Assembly (NCBI RefSeq): GCF_020085105.1 | Contig: NC_058051.1 | Location: 772,001-836,000, forward strand | Length of the DNA stretch: 64,000 nt | Direction of reading: 5' to 3' | From: Siniperca chuatsi | Taxonomy: Eukaryota > Chordata > Actinopteri > Centrarchiformes > Sinipercidae | Shown: positions 50,105 through 60,878 of the stretch, in pieces | Layout: the number at the start of each line of letters is the position of its first letter | How positions within the stretch are numbered: the first letter of the stretch is position 1 | Notes under the pieces: generated by a model | What the model saw: the letters and a program-made list of their open reading frames with translations, nothing else | What the model was told of the DNA's origin: nothing | Database searches by the model: none | Program-made: the position numbers and the translations under genes

Positions 50105-50660
50105 AGACGAGCCTTTTATTTCGAAAAGTATACTTCATCATATTTTAGTAAAGAAGCCTCCGTGTTTTCTGATCTGCTCCTGTTTTAATTTGCTGTCGAT
50201 GCAAACGTCCTCCATGTTTACCTGCTGTCTCGATAAGTTCAGCATATAACGTACATCAGCACACAACATCACGTCCGAGTTTCTCCTTTTAACACAAGTA
50301 CTGTTTTCAGTTACTAATCATTTATCAGTTACGCTGTTTTTTAGTTGTTGTTAAGCGGGACGCAGCGCTTTGTGCAGATTTGATATTAAAAACCTCCCAG
50401 CAGGTCGTTTAATTAGAAACATCTGCGAGTGGACATAATGAGTGAATGAAAACGGTTCTCTGTTAGAGAAGTGAAACGCAGGATGAACGCAGCGAGTGTG
50501 ACGTGGCTCTGTTGTTGTGCTGATGGAAACGTACATTATACTGAACTTTAGCATGTAAGACATTATTCTACAGTAATTCCACCCTCTCAGTGTTTTTAAG
50601 CAGCCATTATTTGTGGTTTGGCTGTCATTCGACACTCCTATTATTTAAATACCAGCTTTT
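50105..50660. mobile_element. Palindromic MITE-like element, copy E (downstream of rhoa)
   Basis: Shares ATATTTTAGTAAAGAAGCCT and CCGTGTTTTCTGATCTGCTC with copy A, and TGGAAACGTACATTATACTG with copies C and D. The core palindrome is decayed. Edges uncertain. Confidence 0.65.
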
Positions 50661-51350
50661 ATTTGAACATGTAGTGTCCCTGCCCGTCAGGGTGTCATTG
50701 GAGGCGTTTCCACTCATGATCTCTACAACTCTCTGTTTTTCCGCTTCGTATTCTGTTGTATGTTATTTTAACTTTATGTGATATTCTACTGGCTTACGTT
50801 GTATTATTTGCACACAATTTAAAACAAAAGGTCAGTGTGGTATACACTTTGGAAAAAATGTCAAATTATGAAATGCAAAATGCAAGCAACTCCTAAAGGA
50901 TTGGTTATTTGTAAGAGGAATATTCTTTTGTATACCGATGTATCCTCGCATTTCGTCTTTTTTAATGTATTCTAAAGGAAATAAATTGTAACTGATGATG
51001 ACCAAACTCTGCTCGCATGCGTTGTCTCTCAACACCACCTCGGTTGTTATTACAAGTCATGCTTTCGTCCACCTCTCCGGCGGGTCAGTCGTTACAAACT
51101 CATGCCGCGTAGCCAGACTGTGTTCGAACCCACTGAACCTGACTTTAAATTCCAGCAGAGCTCGCAAAGTTTCCAAAGATGCCAAATCTGTCAGGCGGGA
51201 TTTTGGGGAAATGAGTGTAAAATGCGAAATATTTCCCTTTGATTGAACGGTGCAGCCATACTCGTATAGCCGCTGGCTGTCAAATGGCTTTAGCGAAGAG
51301 CTTGTCACAGAATATCCCGTTATGAAGGTGTAGTCAGACATCAGGGTTAC

Positions 51351-51424
51351 CTTCAGACTGGACGAAGCTCCTCCAGCGTCACGCGCCCGTTTTCCACTCG
51401 GAGAAGTTCTCTTACTGCCAGACT
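51351..51424 (-). other. Exon-like segment, unidentified
   Basis: On the minus strand 74 nt bounded by CTTTCAG and GTAACC encode SLAVRELLRVENGRVTLEEL followed by RPV and a stop. The codon use looks coding. No neighbouring exon was found, and the Nudix gene upstream on this strand already has its own stop at 52266. It could be an alternative last exon, a relic or chance. Confidence 0.25.
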
Positions 51425-51581
51425 CTGAAAGGTAAACTCGGTGGCTTGAGTTGTTTCTTGTTACTAACGAAAATCAACACCAGTTACCTTGAAACAAGTT
51501 TAATAATGTCCTGTACAGTAAAAGGAGGTTGGCAAAATATAAGATTGAATCATCTTAAAATAATATAAATGACTTGAAAAG

Positions 51582-51587
51582 TTTATT
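51582..51587 (-). terminator. Poly(A) signal candidate, Nudix gene
   Basis: TTTATT on the plus strand, about 680 bases past the Nudix stop codon on the minus strand. Confidence 0.45.
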
Positions 51588-52265
51588 CTTGATCTCAAAG
51601 GTCCAGCAGCTCTTCAGAGCAGGTGTGGTGTCGTGTTCACAGACAGCTGGACGAGAGACAGACTGAACACCAGAGACGGACTGGTGCCTTTGTGCTCCGT
51701 CTCCTGGCGATCTTCTGGTGATCGATATTTTAATTGTGTTCAATTCTCAGTAGATGGGAGCTATGACTTTTCTTATTGATAACTTAGAAATAACTGTTGT
51801 ACTTTTTGAGTTACCAAACAACCAGGACAGGGATTTCTGGGTTGGGGGGAAGCCCGCATCGACTCGATTCAGGTCTGTGGGCCTCAAAAAAGCCTAAAGG
51901 AAGGAATGAGAAGTCAGGCGAGTTACTTGAAGGACACGGAGACATGCAAGCAGACAAGGTGAAGCTGGGCCTCGCGCTGAAAGAACGGACGAGTGCAGGA
52001 AAGACAACAGTCTGCAGCTGAAAGGGATTCGAGACCAAATCAGCTGAACAAACAGAGTCCGGGAGGCCGAAGAGAGGAGTGATGCGGCCGACACCTGAAT
52101 ACGAGCTGCGGAGGAAGATCCACCTGGACTCTAAAGAACCGGTTTTCCTCTGTAGAGCAACTGCAAACGTCTGAAGATGGTAAAGAATTGGACATTTTAG
52201 ACGGTCTGAGGTCTATCTTTGCACAAGCGGCCCCCCCAGAGGAGGGCTCCGTCCTCGGCTTCGCT

Positions 52266-55103
52266 CTATAATGTCTGATGGAGTCCTGCCACAAATTCCT
52301 GATAGCACGGCTCTGAAACAAAAAGCACACGATCAGCTTCCTTAAAAAAAGAGATTTGAAGGTTTATCAACAGTGGAAGTGTCGTAGATCGCTACAAACC
52401 TGTGTCCGGCTCAATAAACGAGTGTCTGATGAGGAAGTCCAGGACCACCATGGCGCAGTTGGGCTTGAAGTCGTCAGTAGCCAGCAGTTCCTTCACCTGA
52501 AAGGCAGACGCAGACGTCACATTGTCCCGATATCTAAATCTGGGTGCTTTGAATGAATGCTCACGGTGTGATAGGAACCTTCTCGATGGGCAGCAGGTAG
52601 AAGTCCTGCACCTCTCCATCCCCGACTCTGGGCTTAAACTCTGGAGGAAGCTCCAAATCAAAGACGAACTGACTCTCTGCAAACACGCCCTCTCCGTCCT
52701 CGTAGGTGTAGCTGGAAAATATATTGAAGCAGTTGGTTAATGGAAGTCGGTTTCGTAAAGACAGCAGCGCCCATGAAGGAGGTCCTTCAGAGGGCCTGAA
52801 GCCTCACAGAGACCTAAACTGTGGTGCCACCAGTCCCAGTGCCCCTCTTCATTTCCACCCCCCCCCCGTCCCTTAAAAGGCGCAGTTTCCATGTAAACAA
52901 ACAGCTGTGTTTACAGTCATTCTCCCCAGAACTCATCGTGTGCTGAACGCACTTCCTGTCTCGTTAAACGAGTCGTGTTTTGAACATTTCGAAGCGTGCG
53001 TGTTTTCCCCTTACCAGTCTTCTTCTCCACTGCCTCTGTTGGTACGTCGCGATGCGTGTCACGCCCCTCGCCACCTCCCCAGGGAACGCTCGCCGGCCGA
53101 GCTGCGTCACGCGACGCGCACACACCGGATGCACCGTCCCGACAGAGGAAGTCGAGCTACAGGCGTCTGGACGTGATGACAGCTCTGGGACGTCGGACGC
53201 CACCAGAGTGTGGCTGGAAAACAGTGAAGGTGGATGTTTCGACACGAATCACGCGTCGCCGGTGTGTTTAGTCCTCAACGCGCTGGACCTCAGGTGAATA
53301 AACTCTAATCTGCTTCACAAAGTAGATTTTGTTTGGACGATATTTGTAGTTTATTGCCACCTTCAGACCATTTTCAAGCTGTTTTTCGAGGGTCCAGGTT
53401 CGTGGACCCTCAGTGTTTTTGTCTGAGCTCTTCTCGCTGGTTGGTTTGAAGCGGGACTGGAAAAATGTGATGTCACATACTTCCATGCACCAATCAGGAC
53501 TCAGCAACATTTGAATCCAAATCTGCAGACAGATCAGTTGTTTGCTCCAACGATCACGGCATTAAACGATCAAACCGGTACCGCCTGACTTCCTGTCTGA
53601 GTCTTTTTAAATCAGATCTGCTGACAGGAAGTCACCGGGCTTCCTTTAACTCAGAGACTCACCTTACTGTGGTTACGGGATGAGCCTTCTCTGCAATGGC
53701 TGCTGGGATACACGCTTCCTCCTGACACTCTTTGACCAGAGTGTGTTTGATGCCAACGCCGGCGGCCAGACCGCCCGCCGCCTGCAAAGATACGACACAT
53801 CAGCCTTCTCTCTCACTCCTTTAATTTAATAATGTATTATCGCTGTTCGCTGCAGCACGTGTAGACGGCGTCAGTTAGCTTGTACTCGCCACGTTGTCCA
53901 GTAGTCCAGGGAACGTCTGCTTAGTGGCGGAGCGTCGAGCCAGCCACATGCTGACTTCCCCGCTGTCGCTGACAGTGTACCCGTTGAGGTGGACTCCATA
54001 CCGCTTCACCCCGAAAAGACCTGCAGTGCAGCATCGCAGTCAGCGCGCACGACTCCAGTAAAACGTTACATATGTAGAGAATACGCGCGCGCGCGCCAAC
54101 ACTCACTTGTAGCCGCTCTTTCCATCCACATCACAGGAGGGTCGGAGAACGACGGCATCACGCTGTACTTCTGAAAGAGGAAAGAGACTGCGATACATTA
54201 CACGTGCCGTTAGTGGTTGACAACGTGGTTTTCACAGTCCGAGGTCCGGTCCAGAAGCACCAGCATTCACTCTGTTGGGAGAACAAACTAATCTCATGGA
54301 AAACCTGCCGTTAGTCAGACGTGGGTTCATCCTCTGGGGAGCGTGAACGTGATCTCCCCATCAGAGTACTTCCTGTACACTAACGAAAGTGTATCCTTAT
54401 GGTGGACTCGTAACGGGGCCATTAAAGTTCACATTAGTGTGGACCGTGAATATCCCCTGAACTTTTATTGGAGTCCGGTCTACTAACTGTATAGACACCC
54501 ATGCCACAGCCCTTCAGCAGCATCCTCTGGGGAGCATGAACACAGGGAATCGCCTCAGTGCAATAAAACCTGACATGATGCAAGCACCAGGGGTGGGAGG
54601 GGGGCCCCTAGAGGCCCCCTGACAGGTAAATCTGGCCATGATGTAATGCCCTAGCACCATGACACCTGTATGTGTGCGTGTGCGCATGCTCGAGCTGAGT
54701 GTCTCACCTCATCTCTCCAGCCTTTGAGGCAGGCGAGGGAGCCCTCTTGTCTCAGAGTTTGCAGGACGGCGTCCACCGCCTCAGATCTCCGCCCGTACGA
54801 GTCCAGACTGGGACACGGTGCCACAGCGCCGCCGTGTGGCGGACTGAACACCTCCGGGAACCGCGTCAGCAGCGAGGCTACATGGGGGGGAATCCACCCT
54901 ACTTGTGCTCCGGCTATCTCAAACCTAAAGCAGCTGGTGCGAGAGGAGCCTGCGGAAACAAGGAAGTGGTTACTTTCAAAACAACCGACTGCATGCTAAC
55001 GTCAAACTGGAGAATATGCTAACACTCGCCTACCTGGTAAATAAAAGTTATTCATGCGGCGGAGCAGCTGGAGCACTGTGTCTGACCAGGCAGAGTTAGA
55101 CAT
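52266..55103 (-). CDS. Nudix hydrolase with DUF4743 domain (Tnr3/NUDT20-24 type)
   Basis: Eight exons, minus strand: 55103-55034, 54949-54708, 54170-54107, 54020-53890, 53781-53663, 52711-52579, 52496-52400, 52312-52266, giving 300 aa. The N-terminal half (SSRTSCFRFEIAGAQVGWIP, CLKGWRDEKYSV) is a DUF4743-type domain. The C-terminal half is a Nudix fold with QTFPGLLDNVAAGGLAAG and the Nudix helix LVKECQEEACI. The first Glu of the textbook Nudix box is absent and KEC replaces REL; the plant homologues I recall share this. The fission-yeast and plant members hydrolyse damaged forms of thiamine diphosphate, so a thiamine-damage clean-up role in the cytosol or mitochondria is inferred. Intron 4 appears to use a GC donor. 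Intron 5 offers GTAAGGTGAG; only the second GT keeps the frame. I do not know an accepted fish symbol. Confidence 0.9.
53884..53889 (-). promoter_or_regulatory. Probable GC 5' splice site of Nudix intron 4
   Basis: The gene strand reads GACAACGTG|GCGAGT. Using GC keeps the Val in LDNVAAGG, so the segment has the same length as the LDHIVAGG of plant homologues as I recall. A GT three bases earlier is also in frame but makes a poor donor (AAC|GTGGCG) and drops that residue. Confidence 0.55.
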
Positions 55104-55232
55104 TTTAAACGCCACTATGTCAACAAATAACAGTATAACTACGACTACAAGTATAACTACAAATAACAAATAACTACGACTCGGCTAATGTCAAGGGCTA
55201 ATATTCACAGCGGCTCGCTCTAATGCGCATGT

Positions 55233-55339
55233 CTGCTGCTGCTGCTTCTTCTTCTTCGTCTTCTTCTGCTGCTTCTTCTTCGTCTTCTTCTGCTTCTTCT
55301 TCTTCTTGCTACCATTGGACATTTCTCCCTAAGACTGGC

Positions 55340-55418
<79 letters not shown>
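55233..55418. repeat. TTC/TGC trinucleotide and (CTAT)n tracts upstream of Nudix gene
   Basis: 55233-55310 is mixed CTG, CTT and CGT triplets (GAA-rich on the gene strand). 55340-55418 is about twenty uninterrupted CTAT units. They start about 130 bases upstream of the Nudix ATG, inside its probable promoter or 5' UTR. Confidence 0.95.
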
Positions 55419-55799
55419 ATACAAATATGAATAATACTGTTATTTATGCAAAATCGTGTACACAGGCCATGTATTTAAATATATTTTCTATTTGGCTCAT
55501 CTCCGTTTCCTCAGAACAAATTTGACCAAAAGAAAATAGTTTTTCAGTAGTTTTTCATATTTTATTTCCCCAACATGAAGGTCTAGGTGCTGTGCCAAAG
55601 CCTTCCCCACACTGCACACTCATTCAGCAGAAAACTTTAGTAAAAAAAGTAACCTTAATGGGCCTCCAGCAAGACACTTAAACTACGATAACTTATAGTT
55701 GCACATGTTTAGAATTGAAAGGCCTCCTTATTTAAAAAACATAAACATAAAATGAGGTATACAGTTCCAAAGTGACCCAGGATTAAAAAAAGAAAGACC

Positions 55800-56703
55800 T
55801 TTATAATAATAATAAAACTTTATCAAAACAAAGTACAAAGTGCTTCACAGCAAGAGAAATAAAACACCACAGTGAATGACGAAATATAAAGAAATAAAAC
55901 ACACAAACAATAAAATAAACAGTTCAGGTAAAATCAGGATCTGCTTTCAGATAAAAATGTGTTTTGAGACGAGACTTAAACGAAGACTCTGACTCAGACA
56001 GCCTGATGTCTTCGGGCAGGTTGTTCCAGAGCCTCGGGGCCCTGATGGCCAAAGCTCTGTCCCCCTTAGTTTCCATCCTGGACTCAGGAACAGACAGGAG
56101 ACCCCTGCCCGAAGATCTCAGACTACGTGAAGGTTCATAAGGGACTACAAGGTCTAAAATATAATCTGGAGCCATGAAGAGCCTTAAAAGTAATCAACAA
56201 GATCTTAAAATCAGTCCTGAAACCAACAGGGAGCCAGTGTAAAGAGGCTGAACCAGGTGTGACGTGGTCGCACCTCTGGGTCCTGGTTTACAGCCGAGCA
56301 GCTGAGTCCTGTACAGTCTGCAGTCTGTCAGAGTGTTTAGATTAAGATGAGTGAACAGGCTGTTACAGTAATCGAGGCGTGAGGAGATAAAAGCATGAAC
56401 AACAGTTTCTGCATCACTAAGATTTAAAATAGATCTGATTTTTGTTTCTGAGGTGAAACCTGATTGGACGAGCTCAGTGATGTGTTGCTCAAAACATAAA
56501 CTGCTGTCAAACAGGACACCAAGGTTTCCTGCAACAGGCTTCATATGTTGTGACAGGTTACCAGTGGATGGCAGTATTTGATTAGTGATGTGTTGGGGCC
56601 CGATAACAAGGATTTCAGTTTTATTTGAGTTGAGCTGAAGAAGATTTATCGACATCCAGTGTTTTACGTCAGACAGGCAGTCCTGCAGAGAACTCAGCAT
56701 TGG
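55800..56703 (-). mobile_element. 5'-truncated non-LTR retrotransposon (L2/CR1/Rex-like)
   Basis: Two minus-strand frames, 56700-56194 and 56175-55924, carry KHWMSINLLQLNSNKTEILV, NLGVLFDSSLCFEQHI, SSRLDYCNSLF and RAPRLWNNLPEDIRLSES. This is the C-terminal part of reverse transcriptase ORFs of fish L2/CR1/Rex-type LINEs. The two frames are out of register, so the copy is not intact. The element ends at about 55800 in an ATT-rich tail (TTATTATTATTATAAAGG on its strand). Family within the clade uncertain. Confidence 0.8.
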
Positions 56704-57076
56704 TCCCAGAATACTTTTGATTTTAAATATATGAACTAAACTAAAGTTAAGGCCTCTATTTTCATATAAATTGTTAATGTTTTAAGTTAGCACAGATAGT
56801 TTATGTGTGTCGATGCTGATATTCATACATTTGATGCCAGCCGACTGCACAGACTGTTCTTGTGCACTAGGTGGCGACAATGTTGGTTTACGATCCGCTA
56901 ATAAACACAAAGAAGAAGGAATGACAGTAAAGTACATCCATGCAGCTTTGTGAAGATGAGATTAAATGTATTCCACGAGTAGTCTCCAAAATCTGTAAGA
57001 ACCGGGCGGCTGTGTTGTGTTAGAAATATAAAGAGACACCTGCCAGCTCAATGGAGCTGTTAGCTGCTCTCTGCTT

Positions 57077-57125
57077 TTAGCTAGCTAGCTGGAATAGGTC
57101 AAAAAAAGCTAGCTAGCTAGCTAGC
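57077..57125. repeat. AGCT-repeat inverted pair (hairpin-forming)
   Basis: TTAGCTAGCTAGCT and AGCTAGCTAGCTAGCTAGC are separated by 16 bases. Each run is itself palindromic, so the stretch can form a cruciform or RNA hairpin. It lies just before the candidate 5' exons of gmeb2. Confidence 0.85.
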
Positions 57126-57479
57126 ATCCTGTCGCGCTAACAGTCACAAACCCTCACTTTTTCACAAGAGGAGGCAACATTAATCAACTAACGACAGTTT
57201 TTCCCCACTTCAGATCAAAAGGTAAGATTTATTCGATATCTCTAATGCCGTATGCCTTTGCCTTATGCGGTACCACATCCCGTTCAGTCCTAGCTAAATA
57301 ACAGGGCGCACCAAACTGCATTCAAAACTCACAACAAGTTTAAATTACTCTTGATTTATAGCCAAGACAGTTGAAGCCAACACGATTTAAAACATTCACA
57401 AGTAGGGTGTACTCTCAAATAGCCTTACGGCATACATGCAATACACAGACGAGTTTAACTTTTCCTCCACGACACGGTC

Positions 57480-57530
57480 ATTGCCGACGGCGGTAGCTTA
57501 GCTAGCAGCCCGTGTGCGCTGTTTGAGTCG
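57480..57530 (+). other. gmeb2: Candidate gmeb2 5' UTR exon
   Basis: GTTTGAGTCG|GTAAGT at 57530/57531 is a near-perfect donor in a CpG-containing stretch 370 bases before the gmeb2 start. Another donor-like site (AAAAG|GTAAGA) lies at 57221. Which is used cannot be read from the sequence. Confidence 0.35.
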
Positions 57531-57898
57531 GTAAGTGGTTTAAGTTCCCCGCGTTAGCTAGCCCCGATGCAGGCCTGTGGGACTAGTCTCGGGTGGCGTT
57601 GAAGTTTACAAACCATCTCATTACCGACATTTATTATTGCCAGTTATTCAGTACAGCTATAGGTGCTATAGGTTAAAATGTGTTGCACATTTTTGCCCAT
57701 TGCTCTCCCTCTCTATTAATATAGTGGATTTAATATGATGATAGTAATATTGTAATGTATTAATATTATCCCTGTTCTTGTAATTGCTCCACCTTTTTTC
57801 CAATATTAGGCCCATATATATATATATATATAAATAATAATAACATGGATGTTCCCTCTCTGCTGCCACACTGTGTTGTGAAGCTCCGTCTGTGCACC

Positions 57899-60538
57899 AT
57901 GGCTTCATCAGAGGTCAGCATGCAGGAAATGAGTGAGGTTGTGATCGTCACCATACCAGAGACTGTGGGCGAGGACCTGCCCTCTGTGGTGGAGGAGGAC
58001 AAGGCGGTGCTGGTGACTGCGGAGCTGACCCCCCAGCCGGGGTAAGGCACACACACTGCACACACACAGCTTGGTGGTCATCAGCAGAGACAGGCTGAAC
58101 AGACTGTGTGGGAGTGTTTGAGGAGGTTGTTCAGTTTGCTAAAGTGAAACGTAAACACGTGTGGTTTTCCAGGGAGGACGTCCTCACTGTGGCGCCGGTG
58201 GAAGCAGAAGCCGAGGCCGCCGGCACAACAGATTCACTGTCAAAGGAAGAGGCGGTCATTGGTAATGAGACTTTGTTACGCTTTGTAAAATATGGAAGTT
58301 CAGTAGATCGCAACGTTTTTAGCCAGTGTGAACTATCACGCTCGACTTTTAGTCTTGTTTTACTGTGAACTGGAATGACGTGATAAATAAACAAATTCCG
58401 AGTCCGCCGTATGTTTCAGTCAGTGCAGTCGCCCTCCTCCACGACTCAAATCACACGATCGTTATAATGTTGTAAACGCTTCTCCTTCGGTTTGTGCGAT
58501 CGGATGAGACTGGACGGCTGTGTGAGGGTGTTTCTGTCTCTGCAGTGAAGCTAACCGAGGAGGTGGACGTGGAAGCGGATGTCTTCTACCCGATCACCTG
58601 TGGAGACGCCAAAGCCACGCTGGTCTGGAAGAAGTTCGTCTGCCCTGGGATCAACGTGAAGTGCGTCCAGGTACGCGCTGCCGTTTAGAAACCTCGGAGC
58701 CTGTGTGAAGTCAGACTTGTGAACGCATTCAAGGTGATGTAGAGGAAGTTTAGGATTAAGTGGATGATCTGCAGCTCCTGACCGTTTTCTTTCCTCTCTG
58801 ATCAGTTCAACGAGCAGCTCATCAGCCCGAAGGAGTTTGTGTGTTTAGCAGGGAAATCCACTCTGAAGGACTGGAAGAGAGCCATCCGCCTCAACGGCAC
58901 CATGCTCAGGTCTGGACTCGTCAAACACGCCCACAGTGGATTTCACTTGGTTTGATATTATTGGATGCAAAGCCCGCAGCCTCCTCGTTTATTATGTTTC
59001 ATAGAAAGTCAAACGTCGTCAGTACTGGTGTCCAGGACTCCTCAGTACTGGTGTCCAGGACTCCTCAGTACTGGTGTCCAGGACTCCTCAGTACTGGTGT
59101 CCAGGACTCCTCAGTGGATCCTTTTCGATATTGTGGTTCTCTCACCAGTAATGCACAGATGGGTTGAATTTGTTGTTATTGTGATGCTGAAGATTAAGGT
59201 AACTCACTGATAATTTAACCATTCAGAACGAGTGCATTTACTTTGAAAACTAAACTACATTCGACTGCTTATACTAATACCTCCATACTGTTATTTCAGT
59301 AAAATGTCGAATTCAGGTATTTTAATGGAAATGTTTGGCATTGTAGTATTGCTTCTTCCACTTCAGTTAAGGGTTTTGATATAGTTCCCACCACTAAGGG
59401 CTCCACAGCTGCTGCGAACAGTCAAATTACACTTTGAATTCACAATACTATCCAGCGCGGCTTCAAATGAACGCTTTAATCCCCAGCCACTGAGAATTTG
59501 CTCTAGCCAAAATGGTTTTCTTGAAGGATTTGGAAGCATTCGTTGCATTAATGCCCAGACTGCGAGGCCATAATACTGCAATCCGAACAAAATCACCGTT
59601 CAGACACGTTCGGCGTCCTATAGATTAGACTTATTTTATATTTCCACTGATCTGTAATCCTTAAACAAATGTGATTCCATCTCTTCCTTCCTTTCAGTGG
59701 TCGATGCGCAGTTATCAAATATGCCTCCGGGTGGCGCCGTTCCATCAGTCAGTGAATCCTGACCTAAACGCCTTTCATCATTTCACAGGAAGATCATGGA
59801 CTCAGGTGAACTGGACTTCTACCAGCACACGAAGGTCTGCTCCAACACCTGCCGCAGCACTAAGATAGACCTGGTGGGAACCAAAGTGTCCGTCAGCAGT
59901 GACCAGTCTGCTGAACTGGTTCCTGTCACCCCCTCATCAGCCGAGCGTGAGTCCCCCAGCCTCACCTGCCCCCCCAGTTCAGGGCTGGTGTCACGTTCAG
60001 ACACAGACGGCTGCTTTCTGTTCAACTAATGATGGTTTCACATGAAAACACGCAGCTCATTGTAAGATGATCTGTAATTATTTCATTAGAGTAACGAAGA
60101 GTCGCCCAAACTTAGACGGAATAGACAACACAGTAAGAGTTTCTCTAAAAAAGAACCAAAGCAAATGAAGTTTGCGGAGCCGACTGAGCCAGAACGTGCT
60201 GAAATAACTTGTCATTTGAACATTAAGACGTATTAAATGATTAACCGCAGAACTCACTTTGCTGTTTATGCAATTAAAGCTGCGTTTGAGAGATGTTTCC
60301 GCTGTCGCAGCAGACGGGCGATCATCACCGGAGAGAGCCGCCCCCGCCCCGCCCCGCCCCGCCCGCACCGCCCGTCTGAACACATTCACTGGTGCTCTTA
60401 TTCAGTGGAAGCGTTGTGTGTTACTCAGCGAGTGCGACTTACTGTTTGTGTTGCAGTGAACGGAGCGACAGTCCCGTTTCCAGAGGTGGCCGAGGAAACT
60501 TCAGAGTGGGTCACAGCCATCGGAGGTGAGCACCCCAC

Positions 60539-60577
<39 letters not shown>

Positions 60578-60634
60578 AACGCGCTCGCCGTCATGTGGGG
60601 TGAACTGATTGGGTGGAGTGTTTTAGTCTTTACG

Positions 60635-60678
<44 letters not shown>

Positions 60679-60821
60679 CCAGAGGACTCGGTGGCGTTCT
60701 GGCGTGGGGTGAAGGAGGCGGGGCTGCTGGAGGAGGTGGTGGAGGACTTCCAGATGGAGCTGCAGGAGGTGATGAAGGGGCTGCAGGAGAGAGTGTGTGA
60801 CCCACCGCTACAGGTCAAAGG

Positions 60822-60878
<57 letters not shown>

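Noticed and set aside
52990-53250. Overlapping 90-105-aa plus-strand ORFs in the Nudix intron
   Set aside because: CpG-rich intron sequence without splice sites or similarity to a known protein; several frames are open at once.
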